Shown here one piece after another: positions 38,259-52,214 of a stretch of 64,000 bases of DNA. The DNA comes from Helopsaltes ochotensis. Lineage: Eukaryota > Chordata > Aves > Passeriformes > Locustellidae. Position 1 is the first letter of the stretch; each line of letters opens with the position of its first letter. The notes beneath the pieces were generated by a model. It saw only the letters and a list, made by a program, of their open reading frames with translations, did no database searches and was not told where the DNA came from. Location of the stretch: assembly GCA_013400155.1 (NCBI GenBank), contig VXBM01001221.1, positions 145,620 through 209,619 of the forward strand. Reading direction: 5' to 3'. The translations under genes were made by a program, and so were the position numbers.

Positions 38259-39174
38259 ATAACATAAAATTTTATGTTGAGTTTTCTTCCTTCCAATCAG
38301 GGAACCTCAAAAATTGCACTATGAGCACATTCAATCAACATGAACTCTATGTGAAAATATGATTTTTCAGCATTTAAGTCTGTCAAAAGGGACTTGAGGT
38401 TTAAATTAAGCGATGCAATATTTATTAAAAGTGGAATTTTGTCTGAGGTGTTCTGATTTGTTAATCAGAAAAAGTACCCTGCAAGCTTTTCTGGGTAGAA
38501 TTGACGAAAGTTTTTTGAAGGATGTTACTTGCTTCAGCATGGTGCTTCCCCCACACTCAGCTGTAGGAAGTGCAGTAGAGTTTACAAGATGTTCTTTCAG
38601 CTGAATTACCAGCACAATTTGCTGGATGTTCCAGGGATTCTTCTCTCATTCAAGCGTTTCCTCATCTGGAGTTCCTTATCTTTCTATTAGGATAAAAGGA
38701 TATGACTGCAAACCAAGATAAAAGGAACATGCAGATCCAGGAAGCACTGGATTTCGGCTCAACACTTGAGTGAAATTGCAAACACCTGAGATACAGATGT
38801 ACTTTCAAAATATACTTTATTAGGGCACTAAGGGGCAATACGTAGTATATTCAGTTCCTGTGAGTAGCAGAAAATTTTGCCAATTTTGGATAAATTGAAT
38901 ATGAAAATGGTTTTACTTTAGTACTGATACTTACAATTTGTTTATTATGTTCTATTCCAGGAACTGAAAGTTCATTGATTCTATTTGTTTCCAAAATTAA
39001 GATATTTCACAATACTATTTTCTGACTGCATGAAGGAAATAAAAAAGTTTGATAAAACTAATAATGATCAGGATATATCCTACTTAAGCCTGTGCACATG
39101 TAAATATAGGCATAATTTACATATATATATGGTGTGCATAATTGTCTGTAGTATGTAAATGGGGTTATGGATAC

Positions 39175-39188
39175 ATATATATATATAT
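39175..39188. repeat. (AT)7 microsatellite
   Basis: Seven AT units, with a second shorter AT run about 50 bp upstream (39121-39130). Confidence 0.8.
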
Positions 39189-40104
39189 TCAAGTGCAATA
39201 ACTGTAGATGAGTGAATTGAACAATAAAGACTATTTCTCTAAAAAGTATTGATGTGTAGACATTAAAGTAGCTTCCTGGTACTAAATTATTCTAATACGC
39301 TTAACTTTAAACAAGGCTTGTTCTTTTCTCCTCAGTGATGTACCAGTTTCCTGCCTTAGGTAAGATTTATAGTCAAGAGTTGTAATTTTTTATTTTATAA
39401 GTTTACTTGACCTAAGCTTTAGTGTTAAATTTACCAGTTATCTCTTTTACTCCTCTAGTAAAAAGTCCTTCCATCTTTGTGATCTTCTATTATCTGCTGG
39501 AAGATAAGAGGGAAGCTTTGGGAGTTTGGGTTGCTTCAAATTTGTCAGTCCCTAATTAGTTATTCCTCATGACCCTGTGAGCAGCATATCAAAGCTTTTG
39601 TAATACCAAGCGCCACAAGACACAGTTTATACCACGTAGCTAGCCAAAAAGAGAAATATGGGAATACTCCTGAGAAAAGAGGTAACTATGATTTCCCAGG
39701 GCTTGCTCTACTCTGAGCTGCTGAGGCAGATGTGATTGGATTGTTCTAGACACTTGTGCAAGTATTTAACCTACAGCCAGGGCAAGGAGGAGTTTGGATA
39801 TCAGCACTCATTGCTGGCTCATTTCCTTCACAGATGGATGTCCCAGTTTCTTTTTGCCTAAACACCACCTTCCTTGGCTGATGGTGTAGTCATGGATACA
39901 GCTGGGCTGCTTGGGTTGCATGCAGCCAACAGCCCCTGGATATTCACGTGTGACCTAATGTTAGTGATTAAAGGGAAAAAAAATATATCTATAGTCCCAG
40001 CTTCTTTTCAAATCATCTGTATCTGGGAAAATTGAATGTTGCTCCAACATGGTGTGTTGTCTCCAACAATGGCCAAAAGATGTAGCCTAACATAGTGTCA
40101 AATG

Positions 40105-41130
40105 AGACCCACACATAGAATGAAACAGGATGATTAAGGTTGGAAGACACTTCTCGAGAAATACCAGGACCAATCTCTCTTCTCAGAGCAGGGTCAGTTA
40201 AAACAAGTTGCTCAGGATCGTGTCTCACTGAGTTTTGAATATCTCCAGGAATGGAGAGTTCAAATCCTGTGTCATCTGTCTCGGTGTTTGATCATCCACA
40301 CAGTATAAAAGCACATAAAGCACATGCTTTTGTTTCGTGAGGGTTTTGTTGTTGTTTCTTTTTAAGGTTTGAATGGGGTTTTTCACATCATTTTATGCCC
40401 ATTGTCTCTTGCCCTGTCACTGGATGTTACTGAGAAGATTCTAACTCTTTATTCTTAACTCCTCCCATCAGGTATACACATTGATAAGATCCTCCTGAAC
40501 CTTCTCTTCTCTGGGCTGAAGAGTCCCAGCTCTTTTTTTGTCTTCTTCTATGTCAGATGCCCCAGTTCCTCTATCATTTTCATAGTTTTTGCTGGACTTG
40601 CCCCAGAAAATCCAGATCTGTCTTGTACTGGGAGCCCCAAAACTGAACACAATGTTCTAGATATGTCTCATCATGGCTGAGCAGAGGGAAAGGATCCCTT
40701 GAGTTGCCATCAAAGGTGTTCCATATACTGCCCAGATGCTGTTCTTCTTCTTTACTTCATGCACACTGTTGCTAGTTCATGGTCAACTTGTTGTCCACCA
40801 GAGCCCCCAGGTCTGCTAGAAAACAGAGTTTTCCAGAAAGTTGTCCTCCAGTGTGTACTGATGCAGGATATTATTCCCCCTACATGCAATTGCCATTACT
40901 GAACTTCATGAGCTTCCTGTCAGCCCATGCCTTCAGCCTGCCGAGGTCCTTCTGAATGGCAGCATGATGCTCTGGTGTACCAAACACTCCTCCCAGTTTT
41001 GTATCTTCTCCAAACTTGTATCCATTGCCCAGGTCACCGATGAAGAGGCCATAGACAATTATTTGTTGTTGTATCAGGCCCTGGAGCACAAGTGGCTCCA
41101 TCCTCAAAGTTCATCTCTGACTTCCTGAGC
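40105..41130 (-). mobile_element. CR1 LINE fragment, antisense (~1 kb)
   Basis: On the plus strand this reads as the reverse complement of a CR1. The 3' end is at about 40110-40260 ('gattaaggttggaagacact' and 'ttttgaatatctccaggaat'). It is followed by 'acacattgataagatcctcc', 'tggtcaacttgttgtccacc' and 'gaacttcatgagcttcctgt', and finally, near 40973-41050, by 'ctggtgtaccaaacactcct' and 'caggtcaccgatgaagaggc', which lie close to the reverse-transcriptase FADD region. The stretch at about 40315-40375 is diverged or slightly rearranged. Numerous indels destroy the ORF. It is one of the longest CR1 copies in the window. Confidence 0.94.
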
Positions 41131-44100
41131 TAAATGTCCTTTCTATAAATTTAGAACTTCTGTATGTATGAATTTGTCTGTCATGAACTTTTGCTCACCT
41201 TGTTTAAGTGAGGCACTTGCTAGCAGAGGTGACTTGCCTGGATGTCAGTGATGCTCAGGATTTCAGACCTGTCAACAGAAAAACACAGGAGGGTCAGTAG
41301 GGTGCTTTCAATTCCCAATGGTCACATTATTTTTTTCTAAGATACACTTGGTTATTGAACTTTTAAAATTTATTTAGTGGCAGACTTCACATAATCACAG
41401 TTGGTAAATTTATTACTGTTTCTGCTTATAAAGTTAAAATGGGAGAGCTTAGATTCTGTGAGATATCTTTTGACAAATACTGTCACCAATAGCAACTACG
41501 GTATTAGTTTATGAGTCCTGTTTAATTATAAACTTTTAAAAATGATTGCACCACAGTTGTATAAAATTTGCATTTTAAATGTGCCAGTTATGAAAAAAAT
41601 TGCCTCTGAAAATCAGAAAAAATATAATTCACTAATTATGAAACAACTCAGTTTGTGTTTAGCTGGTGCTTTTTCCAAGAGACTGACAAATCAATAGAAA
41701 TTGAAAGTTTCAGTTTGTTGGCTGAATAATTTTGAAACTCAAATTTCAGCTAAATGGTCCAAGTGGAATTAAGTTTATCAGATTTTTAAAAATTGATTGA
41801 CGTGTGAGGGAAAAAAAATCCATGACAGTAGTATAGTGCATGAACACTTTGCAATGTATAAGAAGCACACAATTTTCGGTGATAAATAAGAATGACTGTA
41901 ATGGCTTGTGGGAATTCTTTTTAAAATTTTGCCAAGGACATCAAAAACAAAGTGATAGTAAGAAATTACAACTCTAAACATGATTATAGAACAGTCAGGA
42001 TTTTTCTATAAATTAAAAAGAAAAAAAAGAAAAAATACTTTTTGCCCTGTTATTTTTCTACATTTTTGTCAGGTTTTTGTTTAACCAGTAAACATTTTTC
42101 CGAAGCACAGTAATACTATACTTTTTTATACAAGTCTGGCTCCTTGTTTATTCCTGTTTAAAGAAAAAGACTATATACTGTGAACCTCATGCTATGTTAC
42201 TGAAGTTTGCATTATTACTGAAATACTTTGAATTTGACTTCAAGGGTTTGAAATTATACCCTATGAGAGAAAACTCTCCTACTGGGCCTTTTTATAGGTA
42301 GAGACAGAGGAAAGTTACAGGGACAGTCTAACTTAAAAGCCGTTTTAAAAAATATTGCCAGAAAGCTACTAATTTCACACACTTGTTCTTAATTTCATGA
42401 TATGAGAGTTGTGATGTGGAATGCCTTTCCCATGGCAGTGATACACTGTATGAAACAATAACACAAATCATAGTTCATTCACAGTATCTCAACTTTCACC
42501 TTTTTTCAAGTGATGGTAAATCAGATCGTTAGATCATAATATTCTGTGACCTACAATGTGAGGCTGATCTAGACTTCCCCATGCCTTTGAGACCAAATAA
42601 GATATGAAGTGGTTTTATTATCTTTTGTGACCTGAGTCCTAGAAAGCTGAGATAAATTTAAAAAAAACCAAAAAAAACCAAACTAAATATCTTTATTTCT
42701 AGAAAAGGAAAAGAGTTTTTCAGCTAACAATTTTCCTGTTGGCAAATATTTTTGCTGTAGTGCTTAGAGGTGTTTTGTAAACAAAATTGTGGTTGTACAT
42801 TTAGGTACATGTACTTGCAACAATAGTGAAGTGCTGAAATTCAACAAAGTGTGTTTTATTTGTCAGATAATATAAAATTCAGGTGTGTTGTATGGCCGAG
42901 TGCTTTTACCACCTGAAGTTTGCATTAATAGGCTGATAAAAAATGCCATGGTGCCTTTTAATACTGTATGTCTCTTTAAGCACCAAATAATTTATTCAAA
43001 TTAGACTTTTAAAACATTTTTCTCTTAAGATTACTTCTTTCTAAATGAAATTAAAATCCCTCCAGCAGTAAAAGAATAAAACAAGAAACCCACTATTTTA
43101 TTGTCAATAGTATTTTTTCATTCACCACATTTTTATAAAACATTTTCATTTGTATTCCCTTTCCTGTATTACGTTTGAATCTTATGTCTTTATGTTTCCC
43201 TTCAAGCTTAGCTCTGCTTTTTCCTTTCATTGCTTTTTCCAACCCGTATATATTTTTTTTTTCACATTACAGCAAATGTTCTCTGATGCCAAATTTTCTC
43301 TGGGTTTTTTTTTTTGTTTGTTTTCACCATCAACCACAATTATCTTTATATTTTAAGCTACTGAATTGCTTAAGACCTATCCTAAGCTTTACAGAACTTC
43401 TATGGTTTGTTTAAGATGCTTCATCAAAATGTCTTAAAAAATGGTAGTTATAGAAAGATGGAAACTTGTGATGAATCCTATATAGACAATTGTTCTACTT
43501 GTGGGTTATTAGGTCCTCATGAGTTGAAGAGATGTGCTGGGTATTTTAAGCCCTCACAGACCATATGAGCTGTGCCCTTTAAATTCTGTGAAAGTCAATT
43601 GTAAAAATGTGTAATGTATCCAGGAAAAATATTCCACATAGGAAATTGTTATGCAGCAGAATTCTAGTATGTCTGACCTTTTCTTTAGTTGTGTAGATGT
43701 CACCATACAAATATAATGAAGTGCAAGCTGCCAGCTACTTTAAACAAAGTGGTTACACGGGGCAAATTTTAATCATAGCATATTGCGAAGAAATACTGGA
43801 ATTTTTTTTAATAATTTCTATAGAATCATTGTCAATTAAAATAAGACCATCCACTTTTTACAGATAGTTTCTGTTCACTTCTGTTAGATAAATACTATGC
43901 CATCCCTTGTGGATGGCAATCGAGGTGTTGGAAAAATGAAAGAACTACCATGTATGTCAGAAAACTTTATGATTGTCATTTAAGAATATTAAAGCCTTTA
44001 AAAGTCCAGCTACAGCTTTAAGAGCTAAGTTGGGAGCTTCCATTTATCTTTCCACATGAAATCAAAAAGTAAATCATTTCAACATGTCTGAAATGCTAAT

Positions 44101-44837
44101 GATATGAGCAGCCAAGCTTCAAAGAAAATCGTCATCTAATTCTGGAGTCCACCAGTTACATCTTCTCTCAGTCAGCTCGACTGCTGAAAGGCCTGCCTTT
44201 CACCACAGAGGTAAATTAGCTCTCTCTGAAGTGCTGCAGCCAGGTAGGAAGGGCAGTTTCTCTTTGAAGTTTGACCATTAGCACTTCTTTCTCAAGGAAC
44301 TGAACTTCAAAGGGAAATATTGTTGCTCTTCTTTTTTGGATGTTATAGTCAGTAGTGTATGAGACACAGCTGCTCTATGTGTGTGGGGAGAAAAATATTC
44401 TTCTAAAGAATATTTCTGCAAACATATTAAATTGAAGTTTTGGATTATTTTCTCTGTGATAGGATAAACTGAGCAGTGGTTATGAAGAGCTACTAGAGAC
44501 TTCCAGCTCTCTAATTTACAGTATTAAAAAAATGTACAAATAATGGGTGAGAAGGAGAGAAAATATCAAAATGGTGATTTTTCTTGCTAGCATTCAATTT
44601 TATTTACAGAAGGGACCAACGCTTTGCCAAAGAAATCACCAAATCCAATGGCTGGTCGTCTGGTTTAACTTTTGTGCTTTACTGGGTAACATTTGGGAGT
44701 TTGTTATAGAAATGGTAGTTAGAAGCACCTATGGAAGCCATCCAAACTCCTGCCCTCAGTAAGATTATTACCAATAGATCACATCTGCTGTGGTTTGATC
44801 TAAGGAAATCTTAGAAGTTGCCAATGATGAAGGCTAT
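41131..44837. other. Noncoding DNA, possible conserved element near 44.1-44.3 kb
   Basis: No gene is supported. A short A/C tract with two copies of aaaaaaacca is at 42661-42683. The segment at about 44090-44290 is compositionally complex and not repeat-like (see findings). Otherwise the sequence is AT-rich and featureless. Confidence 0.5.
42661..42683 (+). repeat. A/C-rich tract, two aaaaaaacca units
   Basis: The decamer aaaaaaacca is repeated exactly twice (42661-42680), followed by aac. Confidence 0.75.
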
Positions 44838-45330
44838 GCTGCCTCCCCTAGGTGACTTGTTCTACAGCTGCAATAGCCTCCAAATATCTAATTTGAACCT
44901 TCAGGCAGGTAATTTTAGCCATTTCCCCTTTGACTTTCTTGTCTGCCACCTCTAGAAAGAGTTAGGCTCAGTCGTCTTTGTAACTTTTCTTCAAGTGCTC
45001 TAGCTTTCTCTTAGATTGCCCTTTGGCCTTGGCTTCTCCAGATGAAATAAGTACACCTCCCTCAACCTCTCTTGAAGGTCATGACCTTTTTCAGCTGTTG
45101 GGCCCAAAACTAGTCACAGAAATCCAGGTTTGGGTCCATTGCCACTGAGTGGAATAAATGGTCTGGTGGTCATAGTCTTCATAATGTAATTTAACATGCT
45201 GATTGTTTTATTTGTGATGAGAGAACCCTGCTGGATTATATTCAGTTTTGTGTCAAGTGTAATACCCACTTTCTTTTCAGCTGGTTTCCATGGAGAGGTA
45301 AAACTATCATAACTGCAGCTGGTCTGATTC
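44838..45330 (-). mobile_element. Old, diverged CR1 LINE fragment, antisense
   Basis: The antisense CR1 framework is recognisable but strongly mutated. The piece 'tgacctttttcagctgttgg' followed by 'gcccaaaactagtcacagaa' (about 45080-45120) corresponds to the segment coding for the end of the reverse transcriptase. 'ccctgctggattatattcag' (about 45226) corresponds to the usual 'gctggctcatattcag' region. 'ctttcttttcagctggtttc' (about 45269) follows in the expected order. The higher divergence than the copies at 36.3 and 40.1 kb suggests an older CR1 subfamily. Both ends are uncertain by tens of bases. Confidence 0.75.
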
Positions 45331-46712
45331 ATACCAAGCAGCCCCAATAATATGCCACAACAGTCAGAGAAAGAGGAGGTTGTCATTAATACAGCTATCT
45401 GGAACATTTCCATTTAGACAAAGCTTAAGTAATGCTGCTCATAAGCTCCACACTTTGCCTCTGCATGGGAGTGTTTCTTGCACATTAATAATATCCTGAA
45501 ATTCAGAAGAATGAACACCAGCTGTAATGAGGGAGAGAGCACTAGTGTCTTCAAGACCTCATGAATTATCCTTAGAACTTTTTTTCTCTCATGATTAAGC
45601 ACTTATAATCTACACTTACAAGAAACAGACTTACATCCTTGAAATATTTAACAGTTTTGTATAGAGTAGATGAGCTGTAAAATTACATAAAGTCTTTCAC
45701 GATTGACCATTTTCAATTAACTTCAAGGAGGAATGTTAGGAGTAACTTAAAATTTTAGTACATGCTGTAGCAGTTAGGAACATCAATAGGAAACTCTAAT
45801 TGACTTCAATAGGTCTGGAGAGAAAGATAAAATACTGATACACACAGTTGCAAATGAAGAGGTAGGATGGTGCAGCCCCGAGTCTCACTGCTTCTTTCAA
45901 GATTAATATGATACAAAGCCAAAACAATAGCAGTATATTTCAAATTTTGAAATAGAATATAACTAAATCGTGTTCTGTAGTGACAAGGAGAGACTTATAG
46001 CTGTGCTGAATTTTTGTAGTCTCCAACATCAGTTAACAGTTCCGTTTATCCCTGTTATTCTTGATCTCATTTTCTTACCTGTGTGTTTAAGGTTTTCCTT
46101 GGTTTTTGCTTAATTGTAATTAATTAATCCTAATTTATACAATCATTTTTATCTTAGCCTACATGATTTTTGTAGCCTAGAATTTGTTATATATAGGAGA
46201 GACATAAATTGTGTTGTTTGGCCTCAGAATTATGCTGAAATCTTTCATAGTGAAAGAGGCCAGTTAGACTTTCTAATAAGATTTCTTGTATTTTATCATT
46301 TTTGTGTGCAAGTTTTTTTGGTCCTTTTTATTAATTCTAAATATACCATTATTGTAGAAAAAAACCTAGGCAAAAGAAGTAAACAAAATGTGCTGTAAAA
46401 CTGATTATTTTGCCATAAACATGAGCCAAATATTGTACTTAATTTTCTTTCAGTGTTAGGTTTTGTATGCATTGTTTCATGACAGAATTCTGACTGACTA
46501 CTTCTCTTATGACAATATATGTGGTTCACTGAGGTGATTGGTGATACAGGAATTGTTTCTTGTGGTAGTCTTCAGTTTATCTTGTACATTATCCCTGTAA
46601 ACAGATCTGTAGAATTTCTCAGTGAACTGAAAAGATTCTGAATTCATATTTCACCTACTGGAGTGAATAACTTAAATTAAAGAGCTGATTGATCTAGCAA
46701 CACAGTAGTTTG

Positions 46713-46785
46713 TAAAAAAAACCCCAAAAAATCAGAAACAACCCCCCAAAAAACCCAACAGAAAAACCCCCAAACCAAAAAATAA
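46713..46785 (+). repeat. A/C-rich low-complexity block
   Basis: About 70 bp dominated by A tracts and runs of three to six C (46731-46772). On the minus strand the spaced G runs could form a G-quadruplex. Same type as the blocks at 9.05 and 25.1 kb. Confidence 0.85.
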
Positions 46786-49700
46786 CCTGCAATTCATCAA
46801 ATTAAAATGTTATTGTCCCACCAGTATATATACTGAAAACCACAAAAAAAGAAAACCACAGAGATTGCTTTTCTGTTAGACAAAGCTGTAAAGATAAGTG
46901 TAGGCAGATATAGATGAGATTTATCTAAGATCTTGTAAGATTGTGGTGGCAAGGTCTTGGCTAACACTCAGATCCCCCCACAGCTGCTTTCTCACCCCCT
47001 TATTAGGGGACAGAACAAAATCAGAAATCTTACAGGTTAAGGCAAAGATAGGGAGATTGCTTACAATTACTGTACTACAGGCAAAAAGAAGTCTCTATAT
47101 GGGGAAAAGGAAATTGTTGTCAATTTAAATAGATTTAAGTGGCGAGCAACAAAAGACAAAAATTAAGCAATACCTTTCCTCACCCATTTGTCATGCTTAG
47201 CTTCACCTCTCCACTCCCAAGCCCTCCCCAACATCAGTGAAAAGTATGGGTGAAGGAGTGTTACCTTCAATTTTTATTTATTTTAGCCTTTCATGTCAGC
47301 TATAGAAAACAGATGATGCCTGGTTCGACAATATGATTTTGTTTTTTCTTTTTTTTTCCCAAATTATTTAAATAGCGGATTGAACCTCTATTAATAAATG
47401 ATTTGTCTGATATAATCCTCATTTTTCATTTTAACCTAAACCTGAATCATATAGAACTACTAACCTGATTCTTCTGGAAGCTATATATGAATTTAATCCT
47501 CAATTATCATGGAATGCTACTACAAAATATAAGCTTTGTGTATGTACACACACACCAGACTGGTAATCTGATTTTTAATGACACATTTAGTTAATATTTT
47601 GAAGTTCTTGTTCATTATGTTGCATTTGATTGCTTCACCATTTCTGAAAAAAGGGCACTGTTTTGAGATGTTTGCACTAAAAAATACTCAAAGGTAGATG
47701 AGTTTACTATTAGTAACTGACATTTTATTACCAGTTTAGTATATTTTACCTCTGTGTCTAGGAAATGAAGCAATGTAACGTAACAAAGATATTGCTTCAG
47801 AAAAGTCAGTCCTCTACAGTAGGTGGCTTGAAGTGTGTGCCAAGTGGCATGGAAAAACAAACCAGAACAAAACACTAAAACAACTCTTCATAAGCCTGTG
47901 CTTTCCAGTATGAACTTTAGAGCTCTGACACCCTGGGTTTTCATTGTCAGCAGTCTTACATTGAAACAGTCTGTCTCATTACCCTGAAGTTGTTTTTCAA
48001 AAGATCTTTCTTATTAATTTCTGCTTAAAGCCATAAAAACAAAGCCTCACAAACCTCAAATTAAAACCTCAAGTTGTTTCTTGGTAAAAGATGAGTACCT
48101 TTTACGTGAAGATGGAACACAAATCCCAGTCTTAATACAATGGACCTTCTAACCTGGCACTCTCATATAACCAAGATGTTGCCAAGTAAATTGGCTGTGA
48201 GTGCTATCAATGCCCTGCAGTGCTTTTGTTAATTATATTGCCATAGTGCCTGACACAGATAACAATCTTTCCAAAAGAGCAGGCAGATTTAGAGGCAGAA
48301 TTAATCAAAATTGATTTGTGCAGTCTGTCATGTTGAGCTCTGCTGGGAGAGTTTTCTTTCCCCTTCTTTCTCTAATTCCTACTGTAGTAGTACATGTAAC
48401 AGGTAGTTGCTCTCCACCTTAGAGTACTAATTATGGTGAATGAATGATCTTGTCTGCTGTGATAGGGACAGGACAGGAGAGGATTAGAAAATGTCAAAAT
48501 TTACTTCATTTGAGTACCACCCAGAAAAAATTCCTTTTTTCCCCAACTTTCTGGGTTCACTAAAAAAGGGGACTAAAAAAGAAAAATTCCAAGGTCACAA
48601 TTTTTTCAGTTGAGGTCGGAGTTTGTTTTAGTATGTCCAAAGATAGGAGGCTGTAAACCTTTGCTGCCGATATGATAGAAAATCGTAGTGGAAGGCGTGC
48701 AATGTTGTACAGAGAAATCCCAACGTGAACAGAGAATTCATCTCCTGTGCATGAGGCTCATTATCAAGGAATACCGTTCAAGAATTCCTGAGCTCCTTTA
48801 TCCAGTTCAAATTTATATAGAATTTTTCTCATATTTAAAAGCTCAAAAAGTTGACCATTTTTGAATAACCTTGAAGAAAATGACAGCTGTTTCTTTTACA
48901 GAAATTTGCCTATTCTACTGGCAAATATTTGGTATTTGTAGGAAGAATTCATGTTCTTTATGTATTCACATCAAGTCACTCCAAGCTGGATTTTCAAGAA
49001 CTTGCTTCTTTGATAAATCCTTAACTTTAAATGTTTCAGATTTAGGATGGTTTGCAGTCCGTTTTCCCAACTGTGATTTATATGTAGAAAAGTAATTTTT
49101 ATTATTTGGCAAGGTGAGATGGGGGTATGATGAAGACATAAACTATAAAACCAAGTTTCTCCTTATATTAAAACTTTTTTCCAATGTTAGGGGGAAAATA
49201 AGCGTATTTAAAATAAGTGCTAAAATTTATTTATTAATGAGGGGCTTATCAAGCAGGACTTGATACTTCAGTGGATTTTTTAAAAATCCTTTCCTGGACT
49301 TTTTTTCACTGCGAAAGCTTTGCCTGGGTTTTTGGTGTTGATGTTGCAATTTAAAAATAATATCTTGATCTGACTTTGGAGGATTAAAATTTGTATTTAC
49401 TGTGAGAAGTTGGATGAGTATTTTAAGCAAAAAAATGCTTTTATGAAGCTCTTTACTGGATCAAAGTTTGAAAATGTATATAAGGTGCCCACAACTGTTG
49501 AAAAATAACACAGCATCTGCTTGTCTTGTACTTTCTTAAATTCTTATAGTCTTCTGAGTGGATAGAAACTGAGGAAGAATCAGGCCCAATGTGCTTCAAT
49601 TATTATTTCCATATCTAAATCTGACAAGCATGCTGTTTCAATTGAAACTGGCTATTCACGAGCAGAATTTACTTTTATGTATGCATCAGATTTATAGAAA

Positions 49701-50413
49701 TTCTGCTGGGAAAAAGGCAGAAGGAGTTTTTACAAGAATAAGAAAAAGAGGCAGACATAGTAACAAATTAAGTGGAAAGAAGCTAGATAGCAAGCTAAAT
49801 ATGCAAATATAGCCATTACATGCCAAGGTGAGTATTTTGCCTGGTGTATTTCTTTCATGACCATCTTTTGAGCCTGGCAGTTCAGTCAGTTTTTAGTCCA
49901 TTTCACTCTATGTTTACCTTCATCCAGGTAAGTCCAAGAGACCAGTTTGTTTGTAAGGATGATACAGGAGAAACTGTTGAAAGCTTTACTTAAGTGCAGA
50001 TAAACCAGTCCTTTCTCCTGAATTAGTGTCTTGACATAGTAGTTTTCTATTGCTCCTTTTAAGTACATAGCAAAATGTATCATGAGTGCTTAAGATAACT
50101 TTTAGCCCAAAAAAGCAGGGAAATTTATGCATCAGCCAAGAAAATATTACTGATAATAATAATATTAATAATTGGGGTGCTTAGGACTTATCTTGTTTTG
50201 CACTGCAACCTTTTAACTGACCTCAGCCAGTCTCTGATGATTTTAAGTACGTTCACTATCTCATCAAGGCTGATAAACTTCATTGGAAAATTAGGTTTTA
50301 AAAGTCTTTTTTTGAGACTAATAAAGTCTGCTTTGAAAGTCTTTCAGTCATGTGGGTGTGTGAAGTTGTCTGAAACAAAAGATTCAATTCCTGCTATAGC
50401 CTGATGAAACCAA

Positions 50414-50436
50414 TACTGTTTTACTGTAAAACAGTA
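50414..50436. repeat. Perfect 11-bp inverted repeat, 1-nt spacer
   Basis: The left arm tactgttttac (50414-50424) and right arm gtaaaacagta (50426-50436) are exact complements around a single T. This geometry fits a near-perfect palindrome such as a dimeric protein site better than an RNA hairpin, but function is unknown. Confidence 0.8.
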
Positions 50437-52214
50437 AACTGAATGGAACAATGAATTTAACCTTATAAGAAAATAAAAATACTTCTTATTATATAGAAAA
50501 GTTGAAAAGTCACAGGACCACTACATTTGTAGTAGGCTGTTGTTAGGTTGTACATGTAATAGGTTGTACAGAATGGCCAGTTACTAAAAACGTAAACAGT
50601 GGCAGTATTGAGATAATGCAAATCCAAGCTTCTCATTTTATTCCAGTTCGACTTTCTTCTTTAAGAAGAGAGAATTTTTATTTTCATCAACCATTTTCCA
50701 GTAACAGATGGAATTATAGCAAACCTTCTACTCAAATAACTAAATTGATACACAGCTAGAACGCAGCAGATGTAAATACTTTGATGACAAAAAGCTATGA
50801 ACCTCAAAGCTATGAAAATGATTGTCTTGAACTTCTCTATTTGCTTAAAATATTTTTATCTTGATGATTTAAAGTATTTTTTTTTAAGCAGGGCAATCTG
50901 ATTGTTTAAACAGGGATGAGGAACAGAAATTTCACAGCAAGTCCTCTAATGAGTAGGTGTTACTATGTGTTATTTGGATCTAAAATGCCTTGCTTTCAGG
51001 TGAAGGTAATTTCCAGGCTCCTGAGGAGTCCTTTAATTTTTTTCTCTTTTGAGTTACAGCAAGCAGATGTGAGGTTAAAACAGTGGAAAAAAAAGAGCAT
51101 TTTAAATTAACTTAACAAGAAGCTGCAAGCTATTCCAATAGAAAGAATTAAATCAGAAAATGAAAGCTGTACTATCTAACCAATAATAGACTACCACAAA
51201 AAGTCAATCAAATTTTTAGGTTATATGAACCAGTACTCCCCATTTAAAATCAGTAAGGTTACACTGATCTACGTCATCTGAGAGCTAGGATTTCTTTATT
51301 TTTAGGAAAATACCACTGAGATGTCCCTATTAAGTGTGTGATATTTATATAGGTCCCAGGTCAGCAGCAGTTTTTCAACTAACCTTGACAGTTTTGAGAA
51401 ACCTCTACTGTATATCTTTGTTGAGGAAAAAGCTAGGAATCAAACAGGAAAGGAATGATGTCTTGAGAGTTTCAGGTTGAGAAACTATACTGGAGATTTC
51501 TGATTTCCTAGCAGACCTAGAAGCTGAATGCAAACCTTGTGAGTGACTTGGGAGAAATCAATTCTGCCATCTACGTTTCAGTTTTCCCTTCTGCCCTTGC
51601 TTCTCTTATTCATTGATATTCATTTTTTTGTACCTGCCTTATTTCTGGCAAGGATTTTTCAGTTGCTGCAATATGAAATAATTCCTGGGAAACGGAAACA
51701 TTAGATTGTTCAAAGTGATCCTCAGGTGAGCATGTACGATGATCATGACAGCCCCTTTTCCAGGAACCTAGGAACAGGGCATCTATGAAAAAGAAAGCAG
51801 CTTTAAAGCCGTAGACTTGGCTACATTTACTTGTCTGTATTTTTAAACAAATCACACTTTTTAAAAAGTATATATACATGTATTAGAGACAAAAAAGAAA
51901 AGAAAAATATAATCCTAGTGGTTCTAATTTCCAATGACATTTCAGGCATATTGCTCCCTTCAGATTAAACAGATTTCCTTGCTCTGGACTAATGGTACAA
52001 AAGGGGAAAACAAGTAACAAGCATTTATTTAAATAATAGTTTTTTCTTAATGAAAGAAATAAAAAACAAGGCACAAATGAGCAGTGAGCAATTGTTCCAA
52101 CTGAGATCTCTTAATCTCAGTTTCTTATTAATATATTTTAGTTGGTCTTAGAATTCCATCTGGGACATATCCCATATATCATCAATGAAATTAGGGTGCT
52201 ACATATGTATTTAT

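Larger units (their letters stand above)
37119..40104. other. Noncoding DNA between two antisense CR1 copies
   Basis: No gene or known repeat family is seen apart from a small A/C tract (38225-38258) and AT dinucleotide runs (39121-39130, 39175-39188). A moderately GC-rich stretch at about 39.7-39.95 kb has no assignment. Confidence 0.55.
45331..52214. other. Noncoding DNA, no gene seen
   Basis: Open frames are all under 100 codons and unrecognised. Notable contents are the A/C block at 46.71 kb, a candidate conserved segment at about 48.17-48.35 kb and an 11-bp inverted repeat at 50.41 kb. No interspersed repeat family is evident by eye. Confidence 0.5.

Noticed and set aside
50520..50580. 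let-7-like words gtaggctgttgttaggttgt and ggttgtacatgtaatagg
   Set aside because: The seed and the order do not match let-7, and I could not pair the segment into a convincing precursor hairpin.
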